Shown here in pieces: positions 53,620 to 63,864 of a stretch of DNA of 64,000 nt (position 1 is its first letter; each line of letters opens with the position of its first letter). This stretch comes from Lineus longissimus. Taxonomy: Eukaryota; Nemertea; Pilidiophora; Heteronemertea; Lineidae. A program made the position numbers and the translations under genes. Below the pieces are notes generated by a model that made no database searches, was not told where the DNA came from, and saw only the letters and a program-made list of their open reading frames with translations. The stretch spans positions 7,843,501 to 7,907,500 of the forward strand of contig NC_088325.1 in NCBI RefSeq assembly GCF_910592395.1, given 5' to 3'.

Positions 53620-55313
53620 TTACTTCTTGGTCTGCTTCCTTTTTTTAAATTGCTCAAAAATATTAACAGGTACATGTACATCATCCTTTGATTTGTCTAC
53701 ACGACTTTCATTGCCCTTCACTTTATCTTTCTCAATAGACACCAAGGTTTGAAGCAATTCTACAGCCGTCTCTGTCAACTTCGTTCTTTTTTCTTCAAGC
53801 TTTAGCCGCTGCTTGTAGATTTCCAGGCGTTGTTTCTCAGTGGTGACCAGTTCGGCAGTTGGCGTTGGGGGAGGTGCGGTCTTAGAGGATTTCGCTTCTG
53901 GTGTCCCGATGGTAACCCCGACAGCAGCAGACGCATTTGGTCTTTTGACGCAGGGCTGGTGCTTCACTTGCATTTGCGTTCTGTTGGAAAAAACAGCCAT
54001 TTTAAAAGGAAACTCCACTGGAGGGGTTTTCAAGTAACAGTAGTTTTCATCATTGCTATAATTGTATGGCTTTGTCTCCAGCAGAAGTAACACAACGTGT
54101 CATCCGCCTTCATTGACCTACTACATGTACCGGTACTACAGAACACTCTAGTTTCGGCTTGACGGGATATTTTAGTGGCCTCTAACGACCAAGCTGCATT
54201 TACTACAGTAGGAGAAGAGAACTTTTAAAACAACGTGCCCGTTATGCCTATTTATACATTTTTCTACCCTCTGTAGGCCTATATTCTTACCTCTCAAACG
54301 GTGGTGGTGTTGGGCTTTTAATTGGAGACCCTTCATAATGCGGATTATTCTTCGACCTCTTCGATGTGATGCCAAAAGTGGGGCTGCCTTGCGAGATATC
54401 AAAGTCATCCAAATCACTACCTGATGCGTCACTACCTGATGCGCAGTGACTTGGTGACATCATAGTTGGCGACTTCACAGTCTGAAAACAGAGGGTATCT
54501 TCAATAGATGCAAGCAGATGGTCCCAATAACGTTGGGAACCACATTATTTGCAATACCATGGACGAGTCACGCAATACCACATATTTTTCAACCTATGAA
54601 AATAGCGGGACAATTAGGTACATGCGTCAGCCGCGACTAGTTTCGGCTCTTGAGAAAGCCAATGCGATGGTAATTCAGTGAGCAACACAAAGTGCTGAGG
54701 CAATTTTTGACAATAAGCATCAGTAGTTTGATTCAACCAATCAATGTTGAAGCCTTGAATGTGAATGAACCAATTGCAGAAAGAGTCTTTGGTGACAATT
54801 TTTTTGGCCCTCTTTTTGAGCCGACTTTACAGTACATACCTTTGTCCTGCTTTTGGGTGTGGTTTGTCTGGCTGCCGAGCCGAACCCTCCATCAATGCCT
54901 TGGACAAGGTCATTGCCCATTAGTCCAACAATCCTCTCGTCCATGTCGTTGAGGCTACATGACATTCCTCCACCACTGGCACAATTGTCACCCGAGGACG
55001 GGTCGTCTAGGGGTAGATTCCCTGTTACAGCCACCGAACGCGTCTTCTTTGATGCCTTCTTCTTCGCATTCAGTTTGAGATCGTCCCATTTTTTCTTCAA
55101 CTCTTCCTTAGTTCGAAGGCATGGCGAAATACTGTTAATTTTAAGAGTAATTTCTTTCCAGGCCTTGTTTTTTCGTTCAAGAGTCACATTATCCCCAAAC
55201 TTGCTGCTTATCAGTTTCCACCTCGCGGACAACAGATCGACGAGTTTTTGTATTTCTCGTGGCGTGAAGTTTTCCTTTCTTTGCCTTTTCTCACTGTCAT
55301 GTCTGTCCGTCAT
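53620..55313 (-). CDS. Harbinger Myb/SANT-like DNA-binding protein, three exons
   Basis: Second protein of the Harbinger element. Exons on the minus strand: 55,313-54,840, 54,481-54,291 and 53,980-53,620. Donors AAAG|GTATGT and AGAG|GTAAGA and acceptors TTTTCAG and CCAACAG are in phase, giving 341 residues and a TAA stop. The frame also extends upstream to a GTG at 55,331, but the ATG at 55,313 is the better start. Residues about 14-90 form a Myb/SANT-like domain of the Myb_DNA-bind_5 type (ENFTPREIQKLVDLL, Trp at 52 and 76, KKKWDDLKLNAKKKASKK). A Ser/Pro-rich, disordered middle follows, then a charged coiled coil (EKQRLEIYKQRLKLEEKRTK) and a basic tail KKRKQTKK, a likely nuclear signal. In studied Harbinger elements the Myb-like partner imports the transposase into the nucleus and binds the ends. 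All exons are open, so this gene may be intact. Confidence 0.85.
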
Positions 55314-55610
55314 CACTGCTGGCCTAGTCACCGATACAAAGTGTGTGCGAAATTTTACAAGAAACAGTCTTATAAAGGTGTACTGTGATCCTTTTCACAT
55401 AATAACGCTATTTGCATAATAAGGCCAGTCTTGCGCTGGCTGTGAACCCACATACAATGGTTATTGCTGTAGTTACGCATTCACTTAACGTTACTTGTTC
55501 ACTTATCCTACGCAATTGCTTAGAATAGGCTAAGAAGGTTCTGTGAATGAATCTTAGTGTTTGTGTACATTTTCCGTAAGTGTCCTCTAAGAGAACTCTT
55601 AGATCAGAAA

Positions 55611-55633
55611 TCTTAGAGGGTTTTGTGAATCAA
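55611..55633 (-). repeat. Harbinger right terminal inverted repeat
   Basis: On the minus strand TTGATTCACAAAACCCTCTA, matching the left end at 51,777. An inner version (GGTTCTGTGAATGAATCTTAG on the plus strand) lies at about 55,538-55,558. The 220 bp inside this end are rich in CTTAGA/TAAGTG motifs, like the left end. Confidence 0.8.
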
Positions 55634-55779
55634 CTTTAAGGTTTATAGGAACCATCCAGCCGTTCTCTTCATTACTTCTTCGTATATGTCACACGTATTG
55701 GATAATATTCTTCCTTTCGGCTCACTGGCAAAAAAGAAAAAATACCGGTACCATCTAAGTATAGCATTTTGGTTATAAA

Positions 55780-56330
55780 ATTGACTGAATTTCAGGTTAT
55801 TGAAGAGTGTACATGTCACATGGAAATTGGTTGACATCTGTTCAACAGTTTAGGAGTATAGGACTTTCTTGGATTTTCACGATGGCGGCCATATATGTCA
55901 TGGGATTTGACTGAACATTAGGAATATAGATGAGAGTACATAGGTACATAATCACATGAAGTTTGGTTGCAATCCGATCATTAGTTTTTGGAGTAACAGG
56001 ACTTTGTTTAATTTTCATGATGGCCGCCTGAATAGAGAAATAGAGGGGTCCCTCGATGTATGTCCTCACAAGTGTAGAACCTTCTAGCTCAAATGGAAAT
56101 GAAACGTGCCACCTATCATCGCTCTAGCTACAACCATTAGCTTCAAAAAGGCAAAAACCCAATTTCCAAGATGGCGGCCTGGAGGTCAGAGAAAGTAGGT
56201 CATATCGTGAAAAAGAAAAATACGTCTGGGCATATTGCCCAAAGTTTTAGCCATCTAGCCCTAGCATCTAGCCCTAACGATGGACGCCACGGTATCGTAT
56301 AAGCTCCCGAGAGGTGAGCTAAAAAGGTAA
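55780..56330 (+). repeat. Interspersed repeat family F, copy 2 (partial)
   Basis: Starts with units of about 120 bp that end in an AAGATGGCGGCC-type motif (55,881 and 56,020), then an AAACGTGCCACC unit and AACCATTAGCTTCAAAAAGG, and finishes with ACGGTATCGTATAAGCTCCC and GGTGAGCTAAAAA at 56,290-56,322. The same order occurs at 57,690-58,200 and 60,835-61,075. Non-coding. Confidence 0.75.
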
Positions 56331-56496
56331 AAGTAAATATACACTAGAGGCACCACGTTTGCTGGCAAACGCTAGTATAGCCGCACTTTGGTGAAATCAG
56401 GTTGCTGGTAGTGTAACTGAATAGAATAGTAAAGAAGGAAGCTGATGATTGGAGTGGCTTTTATTATTATTTTGGGTAGTCTATTTCTATAGCAAG

Positions 56497-57165
56497 AAAT
56501 GTCTAGGTGAACTCGTTCAGAATGTAGAGAGGTCACAAGATATTTCCAAGTTTTACAACAAAAAGGCTGCCAGTCGGCCATCCTGAATGCAAAATCAGCC
56601 ATTATCAAACTTGACCTTGATATTCACCCGATACACATACACACCAAATATGAAATGTCTAGGCGAACTCGTTCAGAATGTAGAGAGGTCACAAGGGATT
56701 TGGAAGTTTTACAACAAAATGGCAGACAGTCGGCCATCTTGAGTGCGAAATCAACCATTATCGAACTTGGCCTTGATATGCACCCGATACACGTGTACAC
56801 CAAATATGAAATGTCTAGGCAAACTCGTTCAGAATGTAGAGAGGTCACAAGGGATTTGGAAGTTTTACAACAAAATGGCAGACAGTCTGCCATCTTGAGT
56901 GCGAAATCAGCCATATTGAACTTGGCCTTGATATTCACCTGATACACGTGCACGCCAAATATGAAATGTCTAGGCAAACTCGTTCAGAATGTAGAGAGGT
57001 CACAAGGCATTTGCAAGTTTTAAAACAAAATGGCCGACAGTCGGCCATCTTGAGTGCGAAATCAGCCATTATCGAAGTTGGCCTTGATATTCACCCGATA
57101 CACGTGCACACCAAATATGACATGTCTAGGCGAACTCATTCAGAATGTAAAGAGGTCACAAGAGT
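56497..57165 (+). repeat. 156-bp tandem repeat, just over four copies
   Basis: The marker ATGTCTAGGCGAACTC-type sequence recurs at 56,499, 56,655, 56,811, 56,966 and 57,122, a period of 155-156 bp. Units contain GTCACAAGGGATTTGGAAG and CATCTTGAGTGCGAAATCA. Because 156 is a multiple of three, frames stay open through it on both strands (up to 117 codons), with a 52-residue peptide repeat. I regard these as repeat artefacts. The block ends in an ACAGACGGACGG-rich tail at 57,172-57,205. Confidence 0.85.
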
Positions 57166-57258
57166 GTGACATACAGACAGACGGACGGCCAGATGGTCGG
57201 ACGGACAATCCTGATAAAAACAATATATCAATATATATCAATATATAAAAAAACCTGA

Positions 57259-57630
57259 TGGAGTCCTGAGCTTGAAGGACTATGGAAACTGTGCAAAGTA
57301 GCTAAGAGGAATCTCCAATGTAAAGGAAATCAAGACTTAAAGCAAGCACTCAGAACATTGTACAAAGACGATCAAGTAAGATTTAATAAATACTTCCGCA
57401 AATCCAATTGTGCATTTCATAGCAGGCAACTAGAAAATATTGAACAGTTACAAACACGCAATCCGCGAGTATTCTGGCAAGAAATTAGAAAGTTAGGCCT
57501 AGGAAAAGAAAGGCAGGAAACAGAAGCAGTTCACATGGAGAATGGTACCATATCGCAGAGTAGAACGGATATTATGTATACATGGGTAAAGGACTTTGAA
57601 AAATTGTATAACGGTAACCGCGCCCCTTGA
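57259..57630 (+). pseudogene. LINE (non-LTR retrotransposon) ORF2 fragment
   Basis: A 123-codon open stretch with no proper start (a stop lies immediately upstream). It encodes WSPELEGLWKLCKVAKRN, then YKDDQVRFNKYFRKSN, NPRVFWQEIRKLG and a segment ending FEKLYNGN. This pattern is typical of the linker between the endonuclease and reverse transcriptase domains of LINE-type elements: a W-x-x-EL start, a Lys/Arg-rich helix and a PRVFWxxIRKLG motif. Both flanking domains are missing. It is a short, decayed insertion among other repeats. Confidence 0.65.
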
Positions 57631-57689
57631 TAATCCGGACACCTACGACGTGGCATTTATTGATCCCCAGCGTAACACACCAATAAGTA

Positions 57690-58778
57690 TAGCTTTTTGG
57701 TTATAAAGTTGACTGAATTTCAGGGTTATTGAAGAGTGTACATGTCACATGGAAATTGGCTGACATCTGTTTAACAGTTTAGGAGTAATAGGACTTCGTT
57801 GGATTTTCAAGATGGCGGCCTGGCGGCCATATTTGTCATTGAAAATTAGGGATATTGATAAGAGTACATAGATACATAACCACATGAAGTTTGGTTGCAA
57901 TCCGATCATTAGTTTTGGAGTAATAGGACTTGGTTTAATTTTCAAGATGGCCACCTGGCGGCCATATTGGTAAATGGATTTGACTGAAAAGCAGGGATAT
58001 GGTAGAGAGTACATAGATATACAATCACATGAAATTTGGTTTCAATCCCACTTTGTTTCATTTTCAAGATGGCCGCATGGCGGCCATATTTGAAGTCCGA
58101 GCGAAACACATTTTTGGGGTAGAATAGAGGGTCTCTTGATGTATGTCGTCACAAGTTTCGAACCTTCTTATCTAGCTCAAATAGAAACTAAACGTGCCAC
58201 CTATCGGTGTTTAGTGAACTTTGACCTCTGTGATCTTGAAAATGAAAATGGCCAGGGCCATTGTGCTCACCTCATGTGGAGGAAAGATGGATAAAGAGCA
58301 TGGTATTGTGTCATGTAGTGTTAGGTTTGATGTAGGTCCAAGCAATTACAATTTCCCCAAAATGGCCAATTTACAGTACATTCGACCTCTGTGACCTTGA
58401 AAAGTAGGTCCAATCAAAGAAGACCCGGGTGACACATTGAATGGTTGTTAGAATTAGATGTACCTATGATATAAAATTGGTGCCAATCGGGCAAGTCATT
58501 ACTAGGAATAATGGCATTTTGAAGAATTTAGGATTTGGCCCCCTCCCTGGAGGCCAAACGGCAAATCAGATCGCACCAAACTTCGGTACCTGAGATCACC
58601 TGACCAAGGGGTACATGTGTACTTAATTTGTGATCAATAGTCATTGCAGTTAAGAAACGTGCAATAGTTACGGCCTGACGGCCAATTTACGCCATTTGAC
58701 CTCTGTGACCTTGACAAGAAGGTCAAATTAAAAACCTGTGTGACATATACTGTATGGTGGTTAGATGTACCCATGATA
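57690..58778 (+). repeat. Interspersed repeat family F, copy 3, left part
   Basis: Same units as 55,780-56,100 (TTTCAAGATGGCGGCC at about 57,806, 57,943 and 58,062), followed by the start motif GGCCAGGGCCATTGTGCTCACC at 58,250 and units carrying TGACCTCTGTGACCTTGA (58,386 and 58,697). It is interrupted at 58,779 by an inserted DNA transposon and resumes at 60,261. Confidence 0.75.
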
Positions 58779-60260
58779 CAGCCTTCTCCACAGGTCTTAA
58801 TTTAATCAGGGCGGTTTAGCCCCGATCACTGATACTTTCGCCGACGAAGTCGGTGATGCGCGCCGCAGGCGCGCTCCCGAGCGGGGGATCTGGGGGACCT
58901 CCCCCAGAAAATTTTGAATTCTAGAATGGCTTAGACATGATTTCCCGGCATCTGGAGCGCAGATTTCCTGCCGATGAGTGCGGCAGTTTAGGCTTGAATA
59001 ATGCCGTTTTTCGGTTGTAAAATATCATCTTTAATCATCTCACTATAAATAAAATACGTAGAGCTTCAAAAATTCGGAGATAACAAAGCTGGTAGCATGT
59101 TGATCGGCAACCTCAATCAACTAAGACTGAAGTAAGCTGAAAAAATCGCTTAGCTGGACTTACATTGCACCGCTTACAAGCAGACCCAACGAGAGAAAAG
59201 GACTGCGTAGGCCTTTAATATCTATTTGATAATCAGTAACGATTGACCCTGCTCAGCTGATAAGTATCCATGCTCACAAATCGGCAGACCCATGCAAACG
59301 AATCAATGAATTCGCGCGCAATTTCCTCCGTCGTCACCAGCATTTAAGACCTATTCCAATCTCAACACTAGAGCCGCTGATTTCGTTGTGCGTAGCCCCA
59401 TCCAAGCATCGCGTGTGTCGATGATTGACGTGAAATTAGGACAGCTTATTCGCCGCCGCTCAGTTAAAAATAAATAATTTAGTGGATGCGGTGCCAGATC
59501 AAAGAGATCAAAGAGAAGGCTACTGACTCTCCGCCGCCGAGGTCAGCGGCTTGCATTCACGGCGCACTGTTCGATCTGGTTGTGGAGCGTGGAGCCCGTC
59601 GTCAATGACATGTATACTCCCGCTCCTCGAGGTGATTGGTCAGCAGCGTACGATGACCATATTTGTCTCGGGAATTATCGTCAGGGTTCGGTTTTTCCGT
59701 GCATGCGCGGTGTACGAAATTTAGCACGTTGAGCTGTATTCAAAGTGAAGTGCTGGTAAATTTTGACGATAACCACGTCGCCTAATAGCGATTAACGTGA
59801 CTGCCGGAGACCTCGAGGACTAGGAGGGAATTATATAGAACAAGTTACGCTGGAGGAAGACAGTGAGTGTGCCATTTCCAAGGTTGCTAATAAGGTTTGC
59901 CGGACAATTATTTCATTGGTCGCCGTGTTCCGTCCGAGGTTTTCTGCGCCATAAATTATTGATTTTCTGTCAGGAGTGGGTTCGCGATGCGCAAGTTTAG
60001 GCCGGCGGGAAGGAAATCCGTCCGTCCCGACACAACTGCACAGTATAAAGGGTGGCATACAGGTTTTATTCGTTTATCAGATGCATCTCCGGGCTTCTAA
60101 TTTCGTTTTTTTCTGGGGGAGACAAAATAGCGATGCAGGTTATAAATCGGGGCGGCGTACTTTTTGATTGGGGCGGCAAAATTTGATCGGGGCGGACTTC
60201 GTATATTTCAGATTCAATCGGGGCGGGGCGCCCCGATTGAATGGACCGTGGAGAAGGCTG
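58779..60260. mobile_element. 1,482-bp DNA transposon with 13-bp perfect inverted termini, nested
   Basis: The left end CAGCCTTCTCCAC (58,779) and right end GTGGAGAAGGCTG (60,248-60,260) are perfect reverse complements. ATGATA flanks both sides (58,773-58,778 and 60,261-60,266), consistent with a 6-bp target duplication. Removing the insert rejoins family F sequence: GTACCCATGATA then TCAAATTGGTGGCAATCGGG, as seen uninterrupted at 58,458-58,490. Inside are CCCCGAT/ATCGGGGCGG motifs near both ends and a GC-rich segment at 58,845-58,910 (GCGCGCCGCAGGCGCGC, CTGGGGGACCTCCCCCAG). No transposase frame is visible, so it is non-autonomous. The superfamily is not assigned. Confidence 0.85.
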
Positions 60261-60266
60261 ATGATA

Positions 60267-61075
60267 TCAAATTGGTGGCAATCGGGCAGGAAGTTAAGGA
60301 ATAATCACATTTTTAAGGTTTTGGGATTTTGCCCCCTGGTGGTCAAGTGGTGAATCATATTGGACCAAACTTCGGTCCCTGAGATCACCTGACTAAGGGG
60401 TAAATGTGTATCAAATTTGGTATCAATAGTCATTGCAGTTTAGAAACGTGCCATCGTTACATCCTAACGGCCAATTTACACCATTTGACCTCTGTGACCT
60501 TGAAAAGGAGGTCAAATCAAAAACCCGGAGGATATATGATGCACCTTTGCTAGAAGTACCTACCATATTTTTTTCAAAATTTCCCGACTACTATTAAGGG
60601 AGATATTGCATATTTTCACTTTTAACGTTTGGCCCCCTGGTGGCCAAACCATGAAACGAATCGGACCGAAACTTGGTCTCCAAGGTGTCATTACATAAGG
60701 GTACATGTGTACCAAGTTTCAACTCAATAGCTCCAACAGTTACGAAACGTGCCCTGCTAACGGACGACGGACGACGACGACGACGACGAAATGGCATTAA
60801 ACCTTATTAGATACCATTAAAATTTCGTCACTCTACGTACAACCATTAGCTTCAAAAAGGCAAAAACAATTTCCAAGATGGCCACCTGGAGGCCAGAAAG
60901 TAGGTCATATTGCGAAAAAGGAAAATACTTCCGGGCATATTGCCCAAAGCTACCATCAAACCAAGTTTTAGCCATCTAGCCCTAGCGGTGACGAAACGTG
61001 TTCTGCTAACGGACGACGACGACGGCGGACGCCACAGTATCGTATAAGCTCCCCAGGGGTGAGCTAAAAACGGAA
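60267..61075 (+). repeat. Interspersed repeat family F, copy 3, right part
   Basis: Continuation after the nested transposon. It contains GCCCCCTGGTGG at 60,331 and 60,633, TGACCTCTGTGACCTTGA at 60,487, a GAC-triplet tract near 60,770, the AACCATTAGCTTCAAAAAGG unit at 60,841, and the terminal motif CAGTATCGTATAAGCTCCCC and GGTGAGCTAAAAA at about 61,036-61,068. Non-coding. Confidence 0.75.
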
Positions 61076-61087
61076 GGTAATTTTTAA

Positions 61088-61115
61088 GGGTACCCAGGTC
61101 GGTCCTGGGTACCTT
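61088..61115. repeat. Short perfect hairpin
   Basis: GGTACCCAGG and CCTGGGTACC are perfect 10-bp inverted repeats separated by about 5 bases, followed by TTTT. It lies directly after the end of repeat family F. It resembles a terminator-like hairpin but is in a eukaryotic, non-coding context, so no function is assigned. Confidence 0.6.
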
Positions 61116-61159
61116 TTAGGGGTAGCCAGGACGACATCTACCGATTCGGCTTTACTAAC

Positions 61160-61645
61160 CGCACGAAACCTGTTGCAAAATGTTCAGCATATTTACATGT
61201 ATCAAGATTGATCATCGCCAGACATTTTGAGCGGGTGGGGTAACCCCCGCCAAACGTCCCTAATTGCCTCACCCCAGATCTAAGCTAGACTAGCTCATTT
61301 AAACCATGCCAACCGCACGAAACCTGTTGCAAAATAATCAGCATATAATCCTCACGTTTCAAGAAAAACCAATGCCAGACCCTTTGTGTGGTGGGTTACC
61401 CCCACCAGACGCACATAATCAACATCCCCCCCCCCACCCTGCGTGGACGATGACAACTGAGAAATTTATTGTACACAGAGTAAGTCTCTTTTCTATCTAA
61501 ACTTTGCACAATTGAATTTGAATGGGAGCCTGGAAAGAGTGAAATGTACAAAAGTGCGAAACTTTGCTTCAGAAAACGAAAGCGAGGAAAGCAAAGTTCT
61601 GAAACATTTTGCAACAGGTTTCTAAATGAGCTAGTCTAGCCTATT
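61160..61645. repeat. Small inverted-repeat element with a 154-bp internal duplication
   Basis: GCACGAAACCTGTTGCAAAAT occurs at 61,161 and again at 61,315 (154 bp apart); both copies are followed by a GGGTTACCCCC-like palindromic stretch (61,236 and 61,392). The segment CTAGACTAGCTCATTTA with AAACCTGTTGCAAAAT at 61,285-61,336 reappears inverted at 61,604-61,640, with an 18-bp gap difference. This looks like a MITE-type element of about 360 bp with long inverted ends. No coding capacity is seen. Confidence 0.6.
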
Positions 61646-62280
61646 TTGGGGTCCATTTATTTATCCCCTCCTAACCACACCCACCACAACGAGTGCGGAA
61701 GACGTTCATATCCTTTGATAGTGACCCTAAGGGAGCCTTGAGACACACATAGAAATTGGTTAACTTTACAGCTAGGTCAACGATCCGAGTCAATGTTATG
61801 GCGGAATTCTAGAAGCACGTGTAGTATTAGTCACATAAAGTAAACTCGACTGACATGGTGTGAGTTGTCGAAGTCAGAGAAGAATGGTGAGTTTTCCCTA
61901 ATCGTGAATGATTTATTGACTGTTGAGAATAAGATAATAAGAAGCTACGAGATAGATACCACCATAAAGTATGTTGAGTACGCAAAGGGTATATAAAGGA
62001 TTTGAAGGCATGTGGCCGTAACAGGACTGACACAAAACCAGCTGGAAGTTGACAAGGATCAGAGAACTTGAGAGATAAATGGTGTTGCAGTTCTACAATC
62101 TGCAGATGGGTTACCTCCAGACAGAAGTTGGGAAGAAAGTAAACCTTCAAAATGTACGTTTTCGTGAGAATACAACTAGACTGGCACTGGGAGTACAGTG
62201 GGACAATTACCCTCCCCCTCCCCCAGACATATACTAGCAGACATCATTTACTTGACCCTAATGTAATTTGATAGGATGAC
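61646..62280. other. Non-coding stretch, unassigned
   Basis: About 630 bp without a convincing gene. A 107-codon minus frame at 62,150-61,827 has no recognisable domain. A TATATAAAGG box at about 61,991 with a TGTAGTATTAG start near 61,819 could suggest an LTR, but I found no matching end or target duplication. Confidence 0.4.
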
Positions 62281-62345
62281 AAGAGGCCCAAGGGCCTGGC
62301 GCTCAGCTGGATGACCTAATAACATAGGACTGAGGGTGTAAAGTA
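62281..62345 (+). repeat. Interspersed repeat end with palindromic GAGGCCCAAGGGCC
   Basis: CAAGAGGCCCAAGGGCCTGG then CGCTCAGCTGGATGA. AGGCCCAAGGGCCT is a near-perfect palindrome. The layout (a GGCC motif followed by GCTCA) resembles the start of family F (GGCCAGGGCCATTGTGCTCA), so it may be a related terminus. The sequence to about 62,930 shows nothing else recognisable. Confidence 0.4.
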
Positions 62346-62944
62346 GTAAATATCGGCTTTATACTACTGTTTGAAGGTCAAGAGAACACGTTATACCACT
62401 AAAATTTCCAATGCAGAGCTGCCAGCTGGATGAAATATGATTGAACCAATCAGCCATGGTATGTAAATATTACAGGAGGCAATGGAAGATATCCCTAGTT
62501 CAGTATGTTGTTTCGGTAGCTTTACAGAAAAGAAGTGTCAGAGGATGAGACTTCTCCATGGACAACTGTGGTATGTCCAGGCTGGGTTGTACAGCACAAG
62601 GATACAAAATGCTGTCTGTAATTGAGAGGTATCCTGATTTAACAGAGGTCAAGATAAATAGAAATTACCAGTTTGGGACTAACACCACTGTTTTTTTTAA
62701 AAATAAGGTAGAGATTACAGGAGTCAACAAAATTAATTTTATTGAGAGAAATTGACCTGTCCTGCAGGTGATTGGAATTGCGTATCCCTAGTGAGTCGAT
62801 CGGGAACCAATCTATCCTTGGCGCAGACAGGTTCAAATTGGCTATATCTTGAATAGATTGAATTGCGATGAAAATCTAATGCAATAAAGGAGCAATATCG
62901 AAGAGACAAATTAATCAAACCAATTGTCGTGTTTGGGGGTCTGC

Positions 62945-63189
62945 ACCGTTAGTTGTTCCTCCATGACAGCCACAATCCAATACAGAACAAGACACTAACA
63001 AATGCGACAGATTATTCACAACATACTTATTATCAGAAACTTCCTACGGCTACACAATACAGGATGACTCTCATCCATGACAGAAGCTCACGCGGCCCTT
63101 CCTCCTGACCTACTTCTCCGTTAAGTCACGTGGTCACCAAAACGCACGTGGTGGTGGGCGTGGCTAATCAATCTAATCAATATATAACA
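62945..63189 (-). mobile_element. Possible LTR of an LTR retrotransposon
   Basis: On the minus strand a purine-rich tract (AAGAAATAAGGGGGA, 63,190-63,210) is followed directly by TGTTATATATTG, the usual polypurine tract / 5'-TG layout of a 3' LTR. Two CACGTG boxes lie inside (about 63,127 and 63,145 on the plus strand). The internal region would lie at higher coordinates; the minus frame at 63,761-63,507 there has no recognisable retroelement domain. The inner end and the second LTR are not established. Tentative. Confidence 0.3.
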
Positions 63190-63860
63190 TCCCCCTTATT
63201 TCTTTTTTTTTTCTTTCTTATAGTCTAAGTGCACTGTAAAAAAACAAAACAAAACAAACCAACAACACTCTAGCATAGGATAGCATAGCATAGGCCTATA
63301 CTTTTGTTACGATCATTACAACTCTAATTTCACTTGAAATTATCTACTGAATAAAACCAACAAGCTGGATAAACAAATTACACATTTCCTCCCCCTTGTT
63401 TCCAAACCGAAGGACAATCCGACAAGTTTGTCATTTTACCTTCCAATCCTGGTCAAATTTTTCTGAAACAATCGGCAATGAGAACGAACTAATAATTTTA
63501 AAACAATCACAAGAATGTAATTAACACATACCACCTGGTCTGAAGAGCGGATGATCGACTTATACCATTGATTGAAGGTGATTTAATTCCTTGTTCGTCT
63601 CGCTTCAAACTTATAAAATGGCTGTCGTCCATACTTGTGGTATGCCGCTCTAGCGGCGCAGAACAACACTGCGCATCTGGGATACCGACGGATTGCCTCG
63701 AACCGCGAAATTCAAAACTGCTGGCAATGTGCCAACTAACATTTTTGCCCAATACCGCCAACTAGTGAGGTGAAACGTAACTAATCTATTTGATATCGAA
63801 ACCTCTATATCATGCAGACCTCTAAAACTTCATTTCAAACTTCAATCTGCTGGAATAAAG
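63190..63860. other. Non-coding stretch, unassigned
   Basis: A CT-rich tract on the plus strand (63,195-63,222), a TAGCATAGGATAGCATAGCAT microrepeat around 63,273-63,293 and AAAACAAAAC runs. An 84-codon frame on minus (63,761-63,507) and a 65-codon frame on plus overlap here and have no recognisable content. Confidence 0.4.
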
Positions 63861-63864
63861 AAAA

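Larger units (their letters stand above)
51776..55633. mobile_element. PIF/Harbinger DNA transposon, nearly complete
   Basis: A 3.86-kb element with two convergent genes: a HARBI1-like transposase (plus) and a Myb/SANT protein (minus), the defining pair of animal Harbinger elements. The termini are inverted repeats: TGATTCACAAAGCCCACTTAA at the left (from 51,777) and, read on the minus strand, TTGATTCACAAAACCCTCTAA at the right (55,633 downward). Each end has a second, inner copy: ATTCACGAAGCACTCTTAA at 51,850 and its counterpart around 55,533-55,552. A clean 3-bp target duplication could not be recognised. The transposase has one frameshift while the partner gene is open, so the copy is recent but probably non-autonomous. 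Confidence 0.9.

Noticed and set aside
53830-54090. Plus-strand frames of 65-86 codons opposite the Myb/SANT exon 3
   Set aside because: They are shadows of the minus-strand exon, which has splice sites in phase and recognisable sequence features.
61088-61115. Rho-independent terminator
   Set aside because: The GGTACCCAGG hairpin followed by TTTT looks like one, but the window is eukaryotic and there is no gene upstream.
61827-62150. 107-codon minus frame
   Set aside because: No recognised domain, no upstream gene context, and it lies in a repeat-rich, low-information region.
61819-62175. A solo-LTR reading (TGTAGTATTAG start, TATATAAAGG box, GAATACAAC end)
   Set aside because: No matching target duplication, no second copy and no convincing primer-binding site; kept only as a note.
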